64,000 bases of DNA from Liolophura sinensis (taxonomy: Eukaryota > Mollusca > Polyplacophora > Chitonida > Chitonidae): positions 5,521,606-5,585,605 of the forward strand of contig NC_088305.1 in NCBI RefSeq assembly GCF_032854445.1, read 5' to 3'. Both the position numbers and the translations under genes were made by a program. Below the pieces are notes generated by a model that saw only the letters and a program-made list of their open reading frames with translations, searched no databases and was not told the DNA's origin. How positions within the stretch are numbered: the stretch's first letter is position 1; each line of letters opens with the position of its first letter. Of this stretch, positions 44,850-56,595 are shown piece by piece.

Positions 44850-44925
44850 ATTTGATTAAATTGGTGTATTACGCCAAACTCAAGAATATATAATATGGGT
44901 GGAAAAAAACCCCTGGCCCCGAGAT
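44850..44925 (-). mobile_element. SINE family 1 fragment
   Basis: AAATTGGTGTATTACGCCAA, ACTCAAGAATATATAATATG and CCCCTGGCCCC. Cut on its right by the MITE-like copy. Confidence 0.6.
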
Positions 44926-45132
44926 CATGACGCCATCTTAGGCTTAAAATTTTAATCATTAAATTTGGCATGTTCCTTTCCGTTATTTTAGCTCAAATAT
45001 GCTGTGCACTAACATACCTTAATTTTCGTTGTCAAGCGATATTTTGACCTTGTTATTTTAGAAATAACAATTTGAAAGTGATCAAAAATTTTGACTAAAG
45101 TCCAAGATGGCTTCATGATCCCGAGGCAGTCT
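44918..45132. mobile_element. MITE-like element with terminal inverted repeats, copy 1
   Basis: The left end CCCGAGATCATGACGCCATC and right end GATGGCTTCATGATCCCGAG are inverted repeats. Internal TTAGCTCAAATATGCTGTGC resembles the copy at 61753-61955. No coding capacity. Confidence 0.7.
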
Positions 45133-46085
45133 GACCAGGTATTGGTGAAATGCAAAAGCTTTTAATCTAAAACTAATGTTATCTGATTAAATACTTGTTG
45201 ATGACTTTGTTACATTTTGCCGTTGTACATGCAATTTGCACTTATGTTTGGACAGAAATAAACCACACCGGTCAAGAATCTAAAATTTGATCAAAACGCC
45301 ATGGCTTGTTTGAATTTTGAAACGTTGTGACGTCAAAGTGACCCTGGTTCATTCATCTGACCGTCGATGACCTCACAAAGAATTGTAACACATGGAGTTA
45401 AGCATGAATGACGGGCACCAACAATGAGATCACGACGTTCTAAACAACACGAGAGAGAAGAAGCCATGGATATTTTCCATTGGACAATTGTAAAGATTTA
45501 TAATAAAACTACGTACTTTATTATTTTGAGAAAAAAATACTTCGGCAATCTTACATAATAACAAAAGAATCCTGTTGTGAATATCTATATGAATACTGAA
45601 AGTTTTGAATTTCACTTTTAACTACAGGTATATGTGTATACCCTACATCTCACAGTAAACATTATATGTACACAAAATATTCAACGTAATATACATCTTC
45701 CTTTAATCAGGCTATAGCGACTACGTCGCCTATACCAGCCCTGTACCAACTTTGCTGAGAGGTGGTTGAGTAATATCACACAAGTATGAAAGTATATGTA
45801 CAGCCACCCTGACAGCTTCGTGAGAAATGCTATGAGTTATAAACATCCCGCAAGTGTCAGCCTTTAGGATTAATTCTAACATAAAACCATTACAACCTGA
45901 TTATCCGTCAGCTGAGCGAAACATCTTAACATGTCCAATTCCTTTGATGTGGAACTTTTAAACAATTTGCCAAAAATATTTGTTTTCTATATCCACATGT
46001 ATATCTATACTCTATCCTCAAATCAGAGGTACTTATATACAAACAAAAATCACTGGAAACCGACTGAGAAATTTACAATACCACC
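45133..46085. other. Intergenic region, no feature recognised
   Basis: AT-rich. The ORF at 45430-45615 has no motif. Confidence 0.4.
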
Positions 46086-46086
46086 A

Positions 46087-46640
46087 TAATCCCCTCACCA
46101 CACCTGTCATCATTACCTGCTCAACCTCACCACACCTGGCATCATTACCTGCTCAACCTCACCACACCTGGCATCATTACCTGCTCAACCTCACCACACC
46201 TGGCATCATTACCTGCTCAACCTCACCACACCTGGCATCATTACCTGCTCAACCTCACCACACCTGTCATCATTACCTGCTCAACCTCACCACACCTGGC
46301 ATCATTACCTGCTCAACCTCACCACACCTGGCATCATTGCCTGCTCAACCTCACCACACCTAGCATCATTACCTGCTCAACCTCCTCACCACACCGGCCA
46401 TCATTACCTGCTCAACCTCCTCGCCACACCGGCCATCATTACCTGCACAACCTCACCACACCTGTCATCATTACCTGCTCAACCTCACCACACCTGGCAT
46501 CATTACCTGCTCAACCTCCTCATCACACCTGCCATCATTACCTGCTCAACCTCCTCACCACACCGGCCATCATTACTTGCACAACCTCACCACACCTGTC
46601 ATCATTACCTGCTCAACCCCACCACACCTGTCATCTCAGT
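46087..46640. repeat. 32-bp minisatellite, about 17 units
   Basis: Unit CTCACCACACCTGGCATCAT followed by TACCTGCTCAAC. Middle units carry a 3-bp insertion (CTCCTCACC) and ACCGGCCATC variants. The 127-codon ORF at 45980-46363 is an artefact of this array. Confidence 0.95.
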
Positions 46641-47687
46641 TTACACAGACAATATAACATGTGTGAACATCTGCAATATCAGCAGTACCTGCATAAAAAC
46701 AAATGGACATGACTTCTCCATTTTGCTTCCTTACATTCCAAAAACATATCTGTTCAATAAAATAACATTCCCGTAATATGGATAAACTGTATCACACAAA
46801 AACTAATGATGAGAGCAATGAAAAGATAGATGCAAACAAAGAAAGGAGAGATGCAAACAATGAAAAGAGAGATGCAAACAATGAACCCATCTCACAGCTT
46901 ATTGAAACCCCATGAAAATGTTACATACCTGTGTAAATATATGACATAAAGTTATGAATGGCAATATGCTTTAAGGCTGGAAAATGTTGCAAAAGCCAAG
47001 TCAAGTCCAATTTGCTATACCGAGATACAGCTTGAAAGTCCTAATATTATCTCCTGAAGACACTTATGGCCATACTGTGTTCCACGAACTTGTTTCTACG
47101 CACTCTCCCACTTTCAAAATATAACAGATCACAGAATGTAGATATATTACTTAGACTTAATTTGTTAATAATCACCATCATGTAGAATACAGCAATTAAA
47201 AATCTATTCTGTGTAAATACCATTTATAAAAATTTCCATGTTTTCCATTTATCTAAAGATTGCATTTTAAGTCACGCAAATATGAAATCCATACGAAAAG
47301 CTTTCAAAAACCACTTGCTAAATATTAAAAAGTCCACATCAAGTTTTATATTAGCCTAATAGACTGACAGGCTTGCACATATGTACACGAGCAAGAGAAT
47401 GCCTCTAACAGGGAAATGAGTTTTAGTCCTGTTAACTTCTGGCGTGAGATGTTGACAATTAATGACAAGAGCTCAGTTCAAGGCTAGAAAAACTAATACA
47501 ACAACATCAGTTATATTTTGTGCTTTACAGGTAAGCTGACAATAACAGAACCAAAAATGGAATAAAAGTAAATCTGAAAATCCAACTTAATATTATGTTC
47601 CATTTTGACAATTTTATGATAAATCGCCATTTTTTCAAAACTTTCTCATCGCTGAAAATTGTTTTTACAGTCCAGATTTCAAATAAA
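46641..47687. other. Intergenic region left of the gap
   Basis: A 21-bp repeat (GAGAGATGCAAACAATGAAAA) occurs about 3 times at 46823-46882. Otherwise no gene or RNA is recognised. Confidence 0.45.
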
Positions 47688-47887
47688 NNNNNNNNNNNNN
47701 NNNNNNNNNNNNNNNNNNNNNNNNNNNNNNNNNNNNNNNNNNNNNNNNNNNNNNNNNNNNNNNNNNNNNNNNNNNNNNNNNNNNNNNNNNNNNNNNNNNN
47801 NNNNNNNNNNNNNNNNNNNNNNNNNNNNNNNNNNNNNNNNNNNNNNNNNNNNNNNNNNNNNNNNNNNNNNNNNNNNNNNNNNNNNNN
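47688..47887. other. Assembly gap (200 N)
   Basis: Exactly 200 N, the usual placeholder for a gap of unknown size. ORFs crossing it are meaningless. Confidence 0.99.
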
Positions 47888-47954
47888 AAGTTAGATTTTT
47901 CAGTTTAATGTTTTATTTCTATACCCTCCTCAGATTTAGGAGTACACGTATGTA

Positions 47955-48315
47955 GGTATGTATGTATGTATGTATGTATGCTTGGGGTTTTACGTCGTAC
48001 TTAGCAATTTTTCAGTCATATGATGTCGAGGAATCATTACGTGTGTGTACTGATGCTGTGTCTTCTGGTGGCACGGCCAGTCCATGCCGGCAAAGTGCTT
48101 CTGCCACTGAATCCTCATGCCGAGGACACCAGAAATGACACCCCACTCAGTAACATTATACTGACACCGGACCAACCAGTTCTATTTCCTTACTCTACTC
48201 AAGTGAGGCAGTAACAAATGCCATATTTAAGGTCCTTGATATGCCCCGACCCAGGTTTGATCCCAGCTAGGTCTCATAAGTATGAGGCACATGCTTGAGC
48301 CATTAGGCCACAGAC
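47955..48315 (-). mobile_element. SINE family 2, full length, minus orientation
   Basis: (GTAT)n, then GCTTGGGGTTTTACGTCGTA, CAATTTTTCAGTCATATGAT, GAGGACACCAGAAATGACAC and, at the far end, a tRNA-like head (minus strand TGGCCTAATGGCTCAAGC as A box, GGGATCAAACC as B box). Lies in the presumed 3' UTR or flank of the ABCB6-like gene. Confidence 0.85.
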
Positions 48316-48471
48316 ACAGTCCCTTTTCTGCCGGTAAAGCAACAATTTAATTGGCGTGGCCTAAGAAGAAAATGACAAAAGAATCATCCTGACACGCAAA
48401 CCGTAAAACATCATCCCATGGGCTTGTACCTGTTTTATGGACTATTGAGAAATTGTTTGTTTTTGTACTGT

Positions 48472-48616
48472 TCACGAGTCTGCACTTTCGTCAGCCTCAG
48501 CTCCATTTGTTGTTGCTCCGTCTTCTTGTCCAGCATTCTCCTCCACGTCTCCTTTCGTCTGCTGTTGTTGCCACATTTCTGCATACAAGCCTCCACGTTC
48601 GAGAAGGTCTTCATGT
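48472..48616 (-). CDS. ABCB6: ABCB6-like terminal exon
   Basis: Acceptor TTTTTTTGCTATAG/A completes Thr, then [19 protein letters not shown] and an acidic, low-complexity tail to TGA 48472-48474. Recognised from the conserved 'H-E-x-L-L ... G-x-Y-x-x-M-W' end of ABCB6 proteins. It sits far (1.1 kb) from the preceding exon. Confidence 0.88.
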
Positions 48617-50946
48617 CTATAGCAAAAAAATAGTTCATCGTCATAAGTTTCTCATGCGCAATTCACACAAAATTATGCCTAATAATTGAAGTGTAATGGG
48701 GCAATTTTTGGATAACACTGTACTATATGGATACACTATAACTTTTTTTACATTTATTTTTTACCTGGTTAGAATCTGTCAAAGTTTTGTCATCTTTTCA
48801 CACAACTAATTAACAAAAATTTGTCCAGGACTAGTCCTAGCCCACCTGGAGGTTACCACGGTGACAAATTGCTATGACCCCTCTTCCAACAGAAGTAGGC
48901 AAAATTTAGATTTGGTATCGGCTATCGAAGAGCTGTAGGAGACACATGAATGCAAAACTTCAGCTCCATAAACACGAAGTCATTAAGGTTAACATCCACG
49001 AAGAAACTCCATTCCCGTATTATAGAAGTCAAAGGCTACCAACTTCTCAACTAAATTCATATAGAGTATGCATGTAGATATGCTTCGGGTTTAACGTTGT
49101 ACTTAACAATTTTTCACTCGTATGCCGATGATGAGTCATTAGGTGTGTGCACACATATTGTGTGTCGTCACTGGGGTATCATGCCGAAGACACCAGACAT
49201 GACACTCCAGCCAGTCCCTTTATACTGACAACAGTCCAAACAGTCATGTTTCCTTGCTGTAACCTCTAACTGCTGAGCGCCAAGCAAGCCAGCAGCAAGT
49301 ACAATTTTTAAAAATTCATATCGAATGTACTGCCATATATTTATTGTTTATTTGATTTATTTCTTTGATTGGTGTTTTACGCCGTACTCGAGAATATTTC
49401 ACTTATACGATGGTGGCGAGCATTATGATGGGAGGAAACTGGGGGAAACCCACGACCATCCGCAGGTTGCAGGCAGACCTTCCCACATATGGCTGGAGAG
49501 GAAGCCAGCATGTTATTACCATATAAAGAAGATTTGTCTCCAAACAAAATCTTCATAATGAGGGAGTGTATGAGTATGCTAATAATCAGATTTGTTTGTT
49601 TGACAGAACCATGATCAGATCCTAGAGAACACTAATGTTTGGTCAGGAGACTGTTTCATAAAACTGTCCCCTGGGTATATACAGTGGGTACCAGTCAATG
49701 CTTCACGACGCGTGCCTTGGCAATACTCACGTTCCTCTCTCCACGATATCGCCCTCACTCATGACCAGGATCTGATCAGCGTGAATGATGGTTGAGAGAC
49801 GATGTGCCACGATCAGGGTGGTGCGATTCTCACAGACTTTAGCCAGGGACGACTGGATGTTCCGCTCTGTCTTCGTGTCCAGTGCAGACGTGGCCTGCCA
49901 ATCACAGAGAAGAAATAAAGTTGAATTTGCATACAACATGTGAAGTTTAAAAGGCGTACAGGAGTAAGGCAGAGCAACTCACACGAACATGTAAGTGAGA
50001 ATCTGAGCTTTTACCTTGACCTCAGCCAAACAAGTCATCTGGGTCGTATTTACAAACAAAAATTAAGTCATAAATTACACCTCCTTAGAGAACCAAACAC
50101 GGAACAAATAAGATTTCAAATTGTAGTTTGTACATTGTTCTGTAGTAAAGGATTCTTCCAAAGCGGAATGTTTTAATCGAACTGTTCTTGAATTTTTTAC
50201 TTAAGTCTTAAGACGTTTGATAATTGCGGGCTGTATCCCCAGACACAAAAAGCTGACAAAGACTGATGTCAAACTTTGTTTTAACTTCAATACTGTTCAG
50301 TACATTAAAAATGTGATGTATCAGACATTCATGACAAAATTTGAAATTGACCTTTAACAAATCAAAGTTCAGGAAAAATACCAGTTAAGTTTAGACTAAA
50401 GTCTACAACAGTTTCGTGATCCCAGGGCCTTGGAAACAATTTTTTTGGTTATTCTTCAACACTTAAGTCTTTTCACATCTTGCACCATTATGCCTCCAAG
50501 ATTAATAACCTATTGTACAATTTTTCTGGTGATGAGTTTAAACAGCGAATTCCATACAATTCTGTACATCAAATGCACATTATATGTGCCAGAAATATAA
50601 GGAAACAAGCCATTTTATCTTTTGAGTTGTATTGGCTGTGAGGTCAGATAGGAACTTGAATCAGTGGAATATCTAATCTAAGTTCAAGTTCCATTAAATA
50701 TTTCAGTTTAATCTTAGTTTGCTTGTCTGTGATTGATCAGTTTGGTATTCTCCCAAGGAAGTACCTCATCCAGTAGAACTATGGCAGGAGCCTTCAGTAG
50801 AGTCCGTGCAATGGCCACCCTTTGCTTCTCTCCTCCACTCAGTTTTAAACCTCGCTCTCCAACAAGTGTGTCATATTCTGTCAATTGAAATCCGACTATA
50901 AATAACAACTGCTATACACAATACGCTTTAGTCGTCATACACATGC

Positions 50947-51017
<71 letters not shown>

Positions 51018-54000
51018 GTATATGCACCCTAATCCTTTAATCTTTTCAACCCCCGACTGTGATCAACATTTTGAACTGCTCTGAGATAACTATGGGGTGC
51101 AGAGAAATAATCTGCACCATTTTATGAAGCTTGCATCTTTAATGACACAAACAAATCATTTTTGGCATCACTTTTATAATAATTGTGTGCATAAATTCCA
51201 CCGAAAAAAGTGCTCGTAAAAGTTGAAGTGGTTTAAAATGTTGAAGATTTACAGTATATGAAGAAATCAGAAACTTTTTCAGGAGAAAGTAATACTAGAA
51301 TAAGATATATAGAGGATGTTATACAGTGTAGGTTGAATACCATAAATACTGTTCGACTGAGAGGTGGAAATGATCATTTCTACCTTTCACGAGAACAATA
51401 TTTATGGTAGTCAACCTACATTGTGCAATATTCTATTTATTATTCATATCCTGACATTTTCTCTACATGTATGTAAATACGTATCAGTTTATCTGTTGCA
51501 TCGGTGAAAAACATAAGCAATGTGCCATCTTCGTTGTATTTCTGATCCTATTCATACTGGCTGCATTTTCTTTTACGTCCACGCTCACAATACTTTTTAA
51601 ACGCTGTCTGTAAGTAAAGTAAGTAAAATTCTACAAAGGTGCTTGGTGCTAATGCAATATCTGTATTTATGTAAATTAAGCACACAAAGAATTTCTACCA
51701 GTGAAGTTTCTTTTATCAGTGAAGGAAATACTGGTTTCACTGATGTATAAATAATAAATAGTTTTTTCTTTATTCCTGCCTTTGTGAAAAAGATTAGCAG
51801 GCAGATTGGTAAGGGAGTACTGCATGTATTCAAAGAGGTCAATGCTCTTGAATCTAAGTCGCCATTGTAAGTGAAAAAAATGGTAAAATGGTACCTACTA
51901 GCTCCACTCTATCTTCACAAAGGTTTTAATTTTTAGGTTTAATGTTTTACAATAGCACATATAAAACATGCAAGCATGGCAAGACATAGATCTGAAATCT
52001 GTTTCATTCTTTCAGGCTTAGCTTTCAGAAATACATATCTGTTCACGAACCCGGAACCTGAGTCTTTTCCAGTGTACTGTCCTAAATATGTCAAAGTTGT
52101 ATGCTACAAAAGCATATTCTCCTTAACCCTACACTAAATCTGACTTCATCATGAATTAATCATGAATGATAAATATCACGTCAAAAATAAATTAATGTAC
52201 CTGGTGCTACAGCAACAAGACAAATTTGGCTAACTACCATTTTCCATTCACGTCAGCTGCACTTTTGTCATCGTTTAGAAAAAGGATAAACTCGTGGAAC
52301 GTTTGGATTAAAACCAAGCAGATGTACACCATAAAAATGGTAACTGACAACCTGTTCACAAGTTTTAATGTTACTTTGTGTTTTAAAAAAGAAAAAAAGC
52401 CACTATACGAAACTATAATTGAAAAAGGAGATTATCTTAATTGTGAGTCACACGATCCAAAAAACAGTGGTTGGAGAAGTATGGATGGTCTCCGAGTGGA
52501 TGTGTCAGTTAGATTTGTGTTAAGTGTGATGATATGGTGTTAATTGTGATGATATGGTGTTAATTGTGATGATATGGTGTTCATTGTGATGATATGGTGT
52601 TAATTGTGATGATATGATGTTCATTATTCCTGTGTCATGAGGTGATCTGATTTCAAAATTTCTTTAAGATAACGGGACCTTTGTTTTCATCACATACAGC
52701 TTTGACAACATGAGGATAGTGCAACCGAGAGGGCAGAGTTCCGAGTTAGTGATTGTAACAATTCACGGTGGTTAAATATGAAAGCTATGCTGGAAACATG
52801 GCCAATGGATCTCAGAGATAGGCAAGAGGACACAACTCTCAGTCACCAAAAAAACAAAAAAAAAACAAAAAAAAACAAAAACAAATAATAATTTGGTTCA
52901 TAGTAAATCAATGTTTTTTTGATTTATAATTGATGCCTTTCTCTGACTTACTGTTCGGAAATCCCAGGATCCTTTGATGAATGTCTGCGGCTCTGGCTGC
53001 GTCTTCAACGGCTTCTTCAGGAGCAGAGACTCGGCCGTACCTGATGTTGTACCTGAGAATGCAGAACTTGCCTTCAGTTAAAAGACACACACGTCCAACA
53101 ACCAACTTTTTACCCTGATTTATAAACATCTATATTCCAATACTGGACAATATTTTCAACATCCCTATATGTCAGGATTAAAAGTAAACATATAAACCTC
53201 TAATTTACTGGTTCCTAATTCCTCAACCACTGATTTTGTAACACCACACAACATGGCACCATCTAACACTTATTCCCACCAAGGCCCAGAGTGAGGGAGT
53301 CTACAACACCACACAACACGCCACCATCTGACACTTATTCCCACCAAGGCCCAGAGTGAGGGAGTCTACAAGACCACACAACACGGCACCATCTAACACT
53401 TATTCCCACCAAGGCCCAGAGTGAGGGAGTCTACAACACCACACAACACGCCACCATCTGACACTTATTCCCACCAAGGCCCAGAGTGAGGGAGTCTACA
53501 AGACCACACAACACGGCACCATCTGACACTTATTCCCACCAAGGCCCAGAGTGAGGAAGTCTACAAGACCACACAACATGGCACCATCTGACACTTATTC
53601 CCACCAAGGCCCAGAGTGAGGGAGTCTACAAGACCACACAACACGCCACCATCTGACACTTATTCCCACCAAGGCCCAGAGTGAGGGAGTCTACAACACC
53701 ACACAACACGGCACCATCTGACACTTATTCCCACCCAGGCCCAGAGTGAGGGAGTCTACAACACCACACAACACAGCACCATCTGACACTTATTCCCACC
53801 CAGGCCCAGAGTGAGGGAGTCTACAAGACCACACAACACCGAACCATCTGACACTTATTTCCACCAAGGCCCAGAGTGAGGGAGTCTACAAGACCACACA
53901 ACACGGCACCATCTGACACTTATTCCCACCCAGGCCCAGAGTGAGGGAGTCTACAAGACCACACAACACCGAACCATCTGACACTTATTCCCACCAAGGC

Positions 54001-56539
54001 CCAGAGTGAGGGAGTCTACAACACCACACAACACGGCACCATCTGACACTTATTCCCACTAAAGCCCAGAGTGAGGGAGTCTACAAGACCACACAACACG
54101 GCACCATCTGACACTTATTCCCACCAAGGCCCAGAGTGAGGGAGTCTACAAGACCACACAACACGGCACCATCTGACACTTATTCCCACCAAGGCCCAGA
54201 GTGAGGGAGTCTACAAGATCACACAACACCGAACCATCTGACACTTATTCCCACCAAGGCCCAGAGTGAGGGAGTCTACAAGACCACACAACACGGCACC
54301 ATCTGACACTTATTCCCACCAAGGCCCAGAGTGAGGGAGTCTACAACACCACACAACACGGCACCATCTGACACTTATTCCCACCAAGGCCCAGAGTGAG
54401 GGAGTCTACAACACCACACAACACGGCACCATCTGAAACTTATTCCCACCAAGGCCCAGAGTGAGGGAGTCTACAAGACCACACAACACGGCACCATCTG
54501 ACACTTATTCCCACCAAGGCCCAGAGTGAGGGAGTCTACAAGACCACACAACACGGAACCATCTGACACTTATTCCCACCAAGGCCCAGAGTGAGGGAGT
54601 CTACAAGACCACACAACACGGAACCATCTGACACTTATTCCCACCAAGGCCCAGAGTGAGGGAGTCTACAAGACCACACAACACGGCACCATCTGACACT
54701 TATTCCCACCAAGGCCCAGAGTGAGGGAGTCTACAAGACCACACAACACGCCACCATCTGACACTTATTCCCACCAAGGCCCAGAGTGAGGGAATCTACA
54801 AGACCACACAACACGCCACCATCTGACACTTATTCCCACCAAGGCCCAGAGTGAGGGAGTCTACAACACCACACAACACGGCACCATCTGACACTTATTC
54901 CACCAAGGCCCAGAGTGAGGGAGTCTACAACACCACACAACACGCCACCATCTGACACTTATTCCCACCAAGGCCCAGAGTGAGGGAGTCTACAACACCA
55001 CACAACACGGAACAATCTGACACTTATTCCCACCAAGGCCCAGAGTGAGGGAGTCTACAAGACCACACAACACGCCACCATCTGACACTTATTCCCACCA
55101 AGGCCCAGAGTGAGGGAGTCTACAACACCACACAACACGCCACCATCTGACACTTATTCCCACCAAGGCCCAGAGTGAGGGAGTCTACAACACCACACAA
55201 CACGCCACCATCTGACACTTATTCCCACCCAGGCCCAGAGTGAGAGAGTCTACAAGACCACACAACACGACACCATCTGACACTTATTCCCACCAAGGCC
55301 CAGAGTGAGGGAGTCTACAAGACCACACAACACGGCACCATCTGACACTTATTCCCACCAAGGCCCAGAGTGAGGGAGTCTACAAGACCACACAACACGC
55401 CACCATCTGACACTTATTCCCACCAAGGCCCAGAGTGAGGGAGTCTACAACACCACACAACACGGCACCATCTGACACTTATTCCCACCAAGGCCCAGAG
55501 TGAGGGAGTCTACAAGACCACACAACACGCCACCATCTGACACTTATTCCCACCAAGGCCCAGAGTGAGGGAGTCTACAAGACCACACAACACGGCACCA
55601 TCTGACACTTATTCCCACCAAGGCCCAGAGTGAGGGAGTCTAGAAAATTTGCTCTCCAAAAACGAGACTGATCTTAATAAGTCTCATGTGACCTAGTTCT
55701 GTAACTGATATGCAAGTAGCTTTAAACCATTCAACTACAACCAGATACAGTACCTAATTAACAGGGAGTACATCAGAAGGCAGTTAATTGCCACGCAGTT
55801 ACCTGAAGCCAGACACTTTAGTAAAATTCTGAGCAGGCAGCTTTCTGCTTTGACCAAAGTTACTACTTAACTTCATTTAATTCTCTGCCAGGAAGCTGCA
55901 TATTACTTTTCCACAGCAGCCCTTTTATAAAAAAAAAAAGATAATGATAGTTCTGATTTATTAAGCCTGCATAAAGGTTGAATAACCACTGCTAGCTTCA
56001 GCCTATGTATTTTCAGGTCAAATTAAACCAGTGTATCATACGTATCCCCTGAATTACATTGGAAGAAGACAGGAAGGTCTTACTTGATATCAGCATTGAA
56101 GAGAACAGTATCCTGTGGTACCACACCAATACACTGACGCAGGGACTCCTGTTTGACCTATACAACAACAACAACATCACATCTTACATGTTTATCTCCA
56201 AAAGCCTGCTGTAAAATGTTTCATTTGACCATGCTTGAAAAACAAAATGTAAATGCTTAAAACACCATTTTTAATATATATAGACTTTATATCTTGATTG
56301 CAATTACTTATGTTGACTGTGCTCTTTTTGTATTGCTTTGTATAGAATAATTACTGAATCTATGGTTACTTTAGATACAGTTAACAATAGTTATGTGCAA
56401 ACTAATTGTCTGATTACTGTTAATATTTACTTGTAAATGTCGTGTTTGTTTTGTCACCCTGTCAGAGGGCCTCTGGGAAAAACAGTTTTTGTAACTGACA
56501 GAGTAAATGTTCATCATTTGTCACCCTCAGCAAAGAAAG

Positions 56540-56595
<56 letters not shown>

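Noticed and set aside
45980-46363. 127-codon ORF with His/Thr-rich repeats
   Set aside because: Product of the 32-bp minisatellite.
47595-47955. ORFs crossing the N block
   Set aside because: The sequence is unknown there; the frame is meaningless.
52226-52543. 105-codon plus ORF antisense to the ABCB6-like gene
   Set aside because: No motif; runs into a 20-bp repeat and is most likely chance.
53238-55643. CRISPR-like array
   Set aside because: Direct head-to-tail units without unique spacers in an intron-containing eukaryotic gene; it is a satellite.
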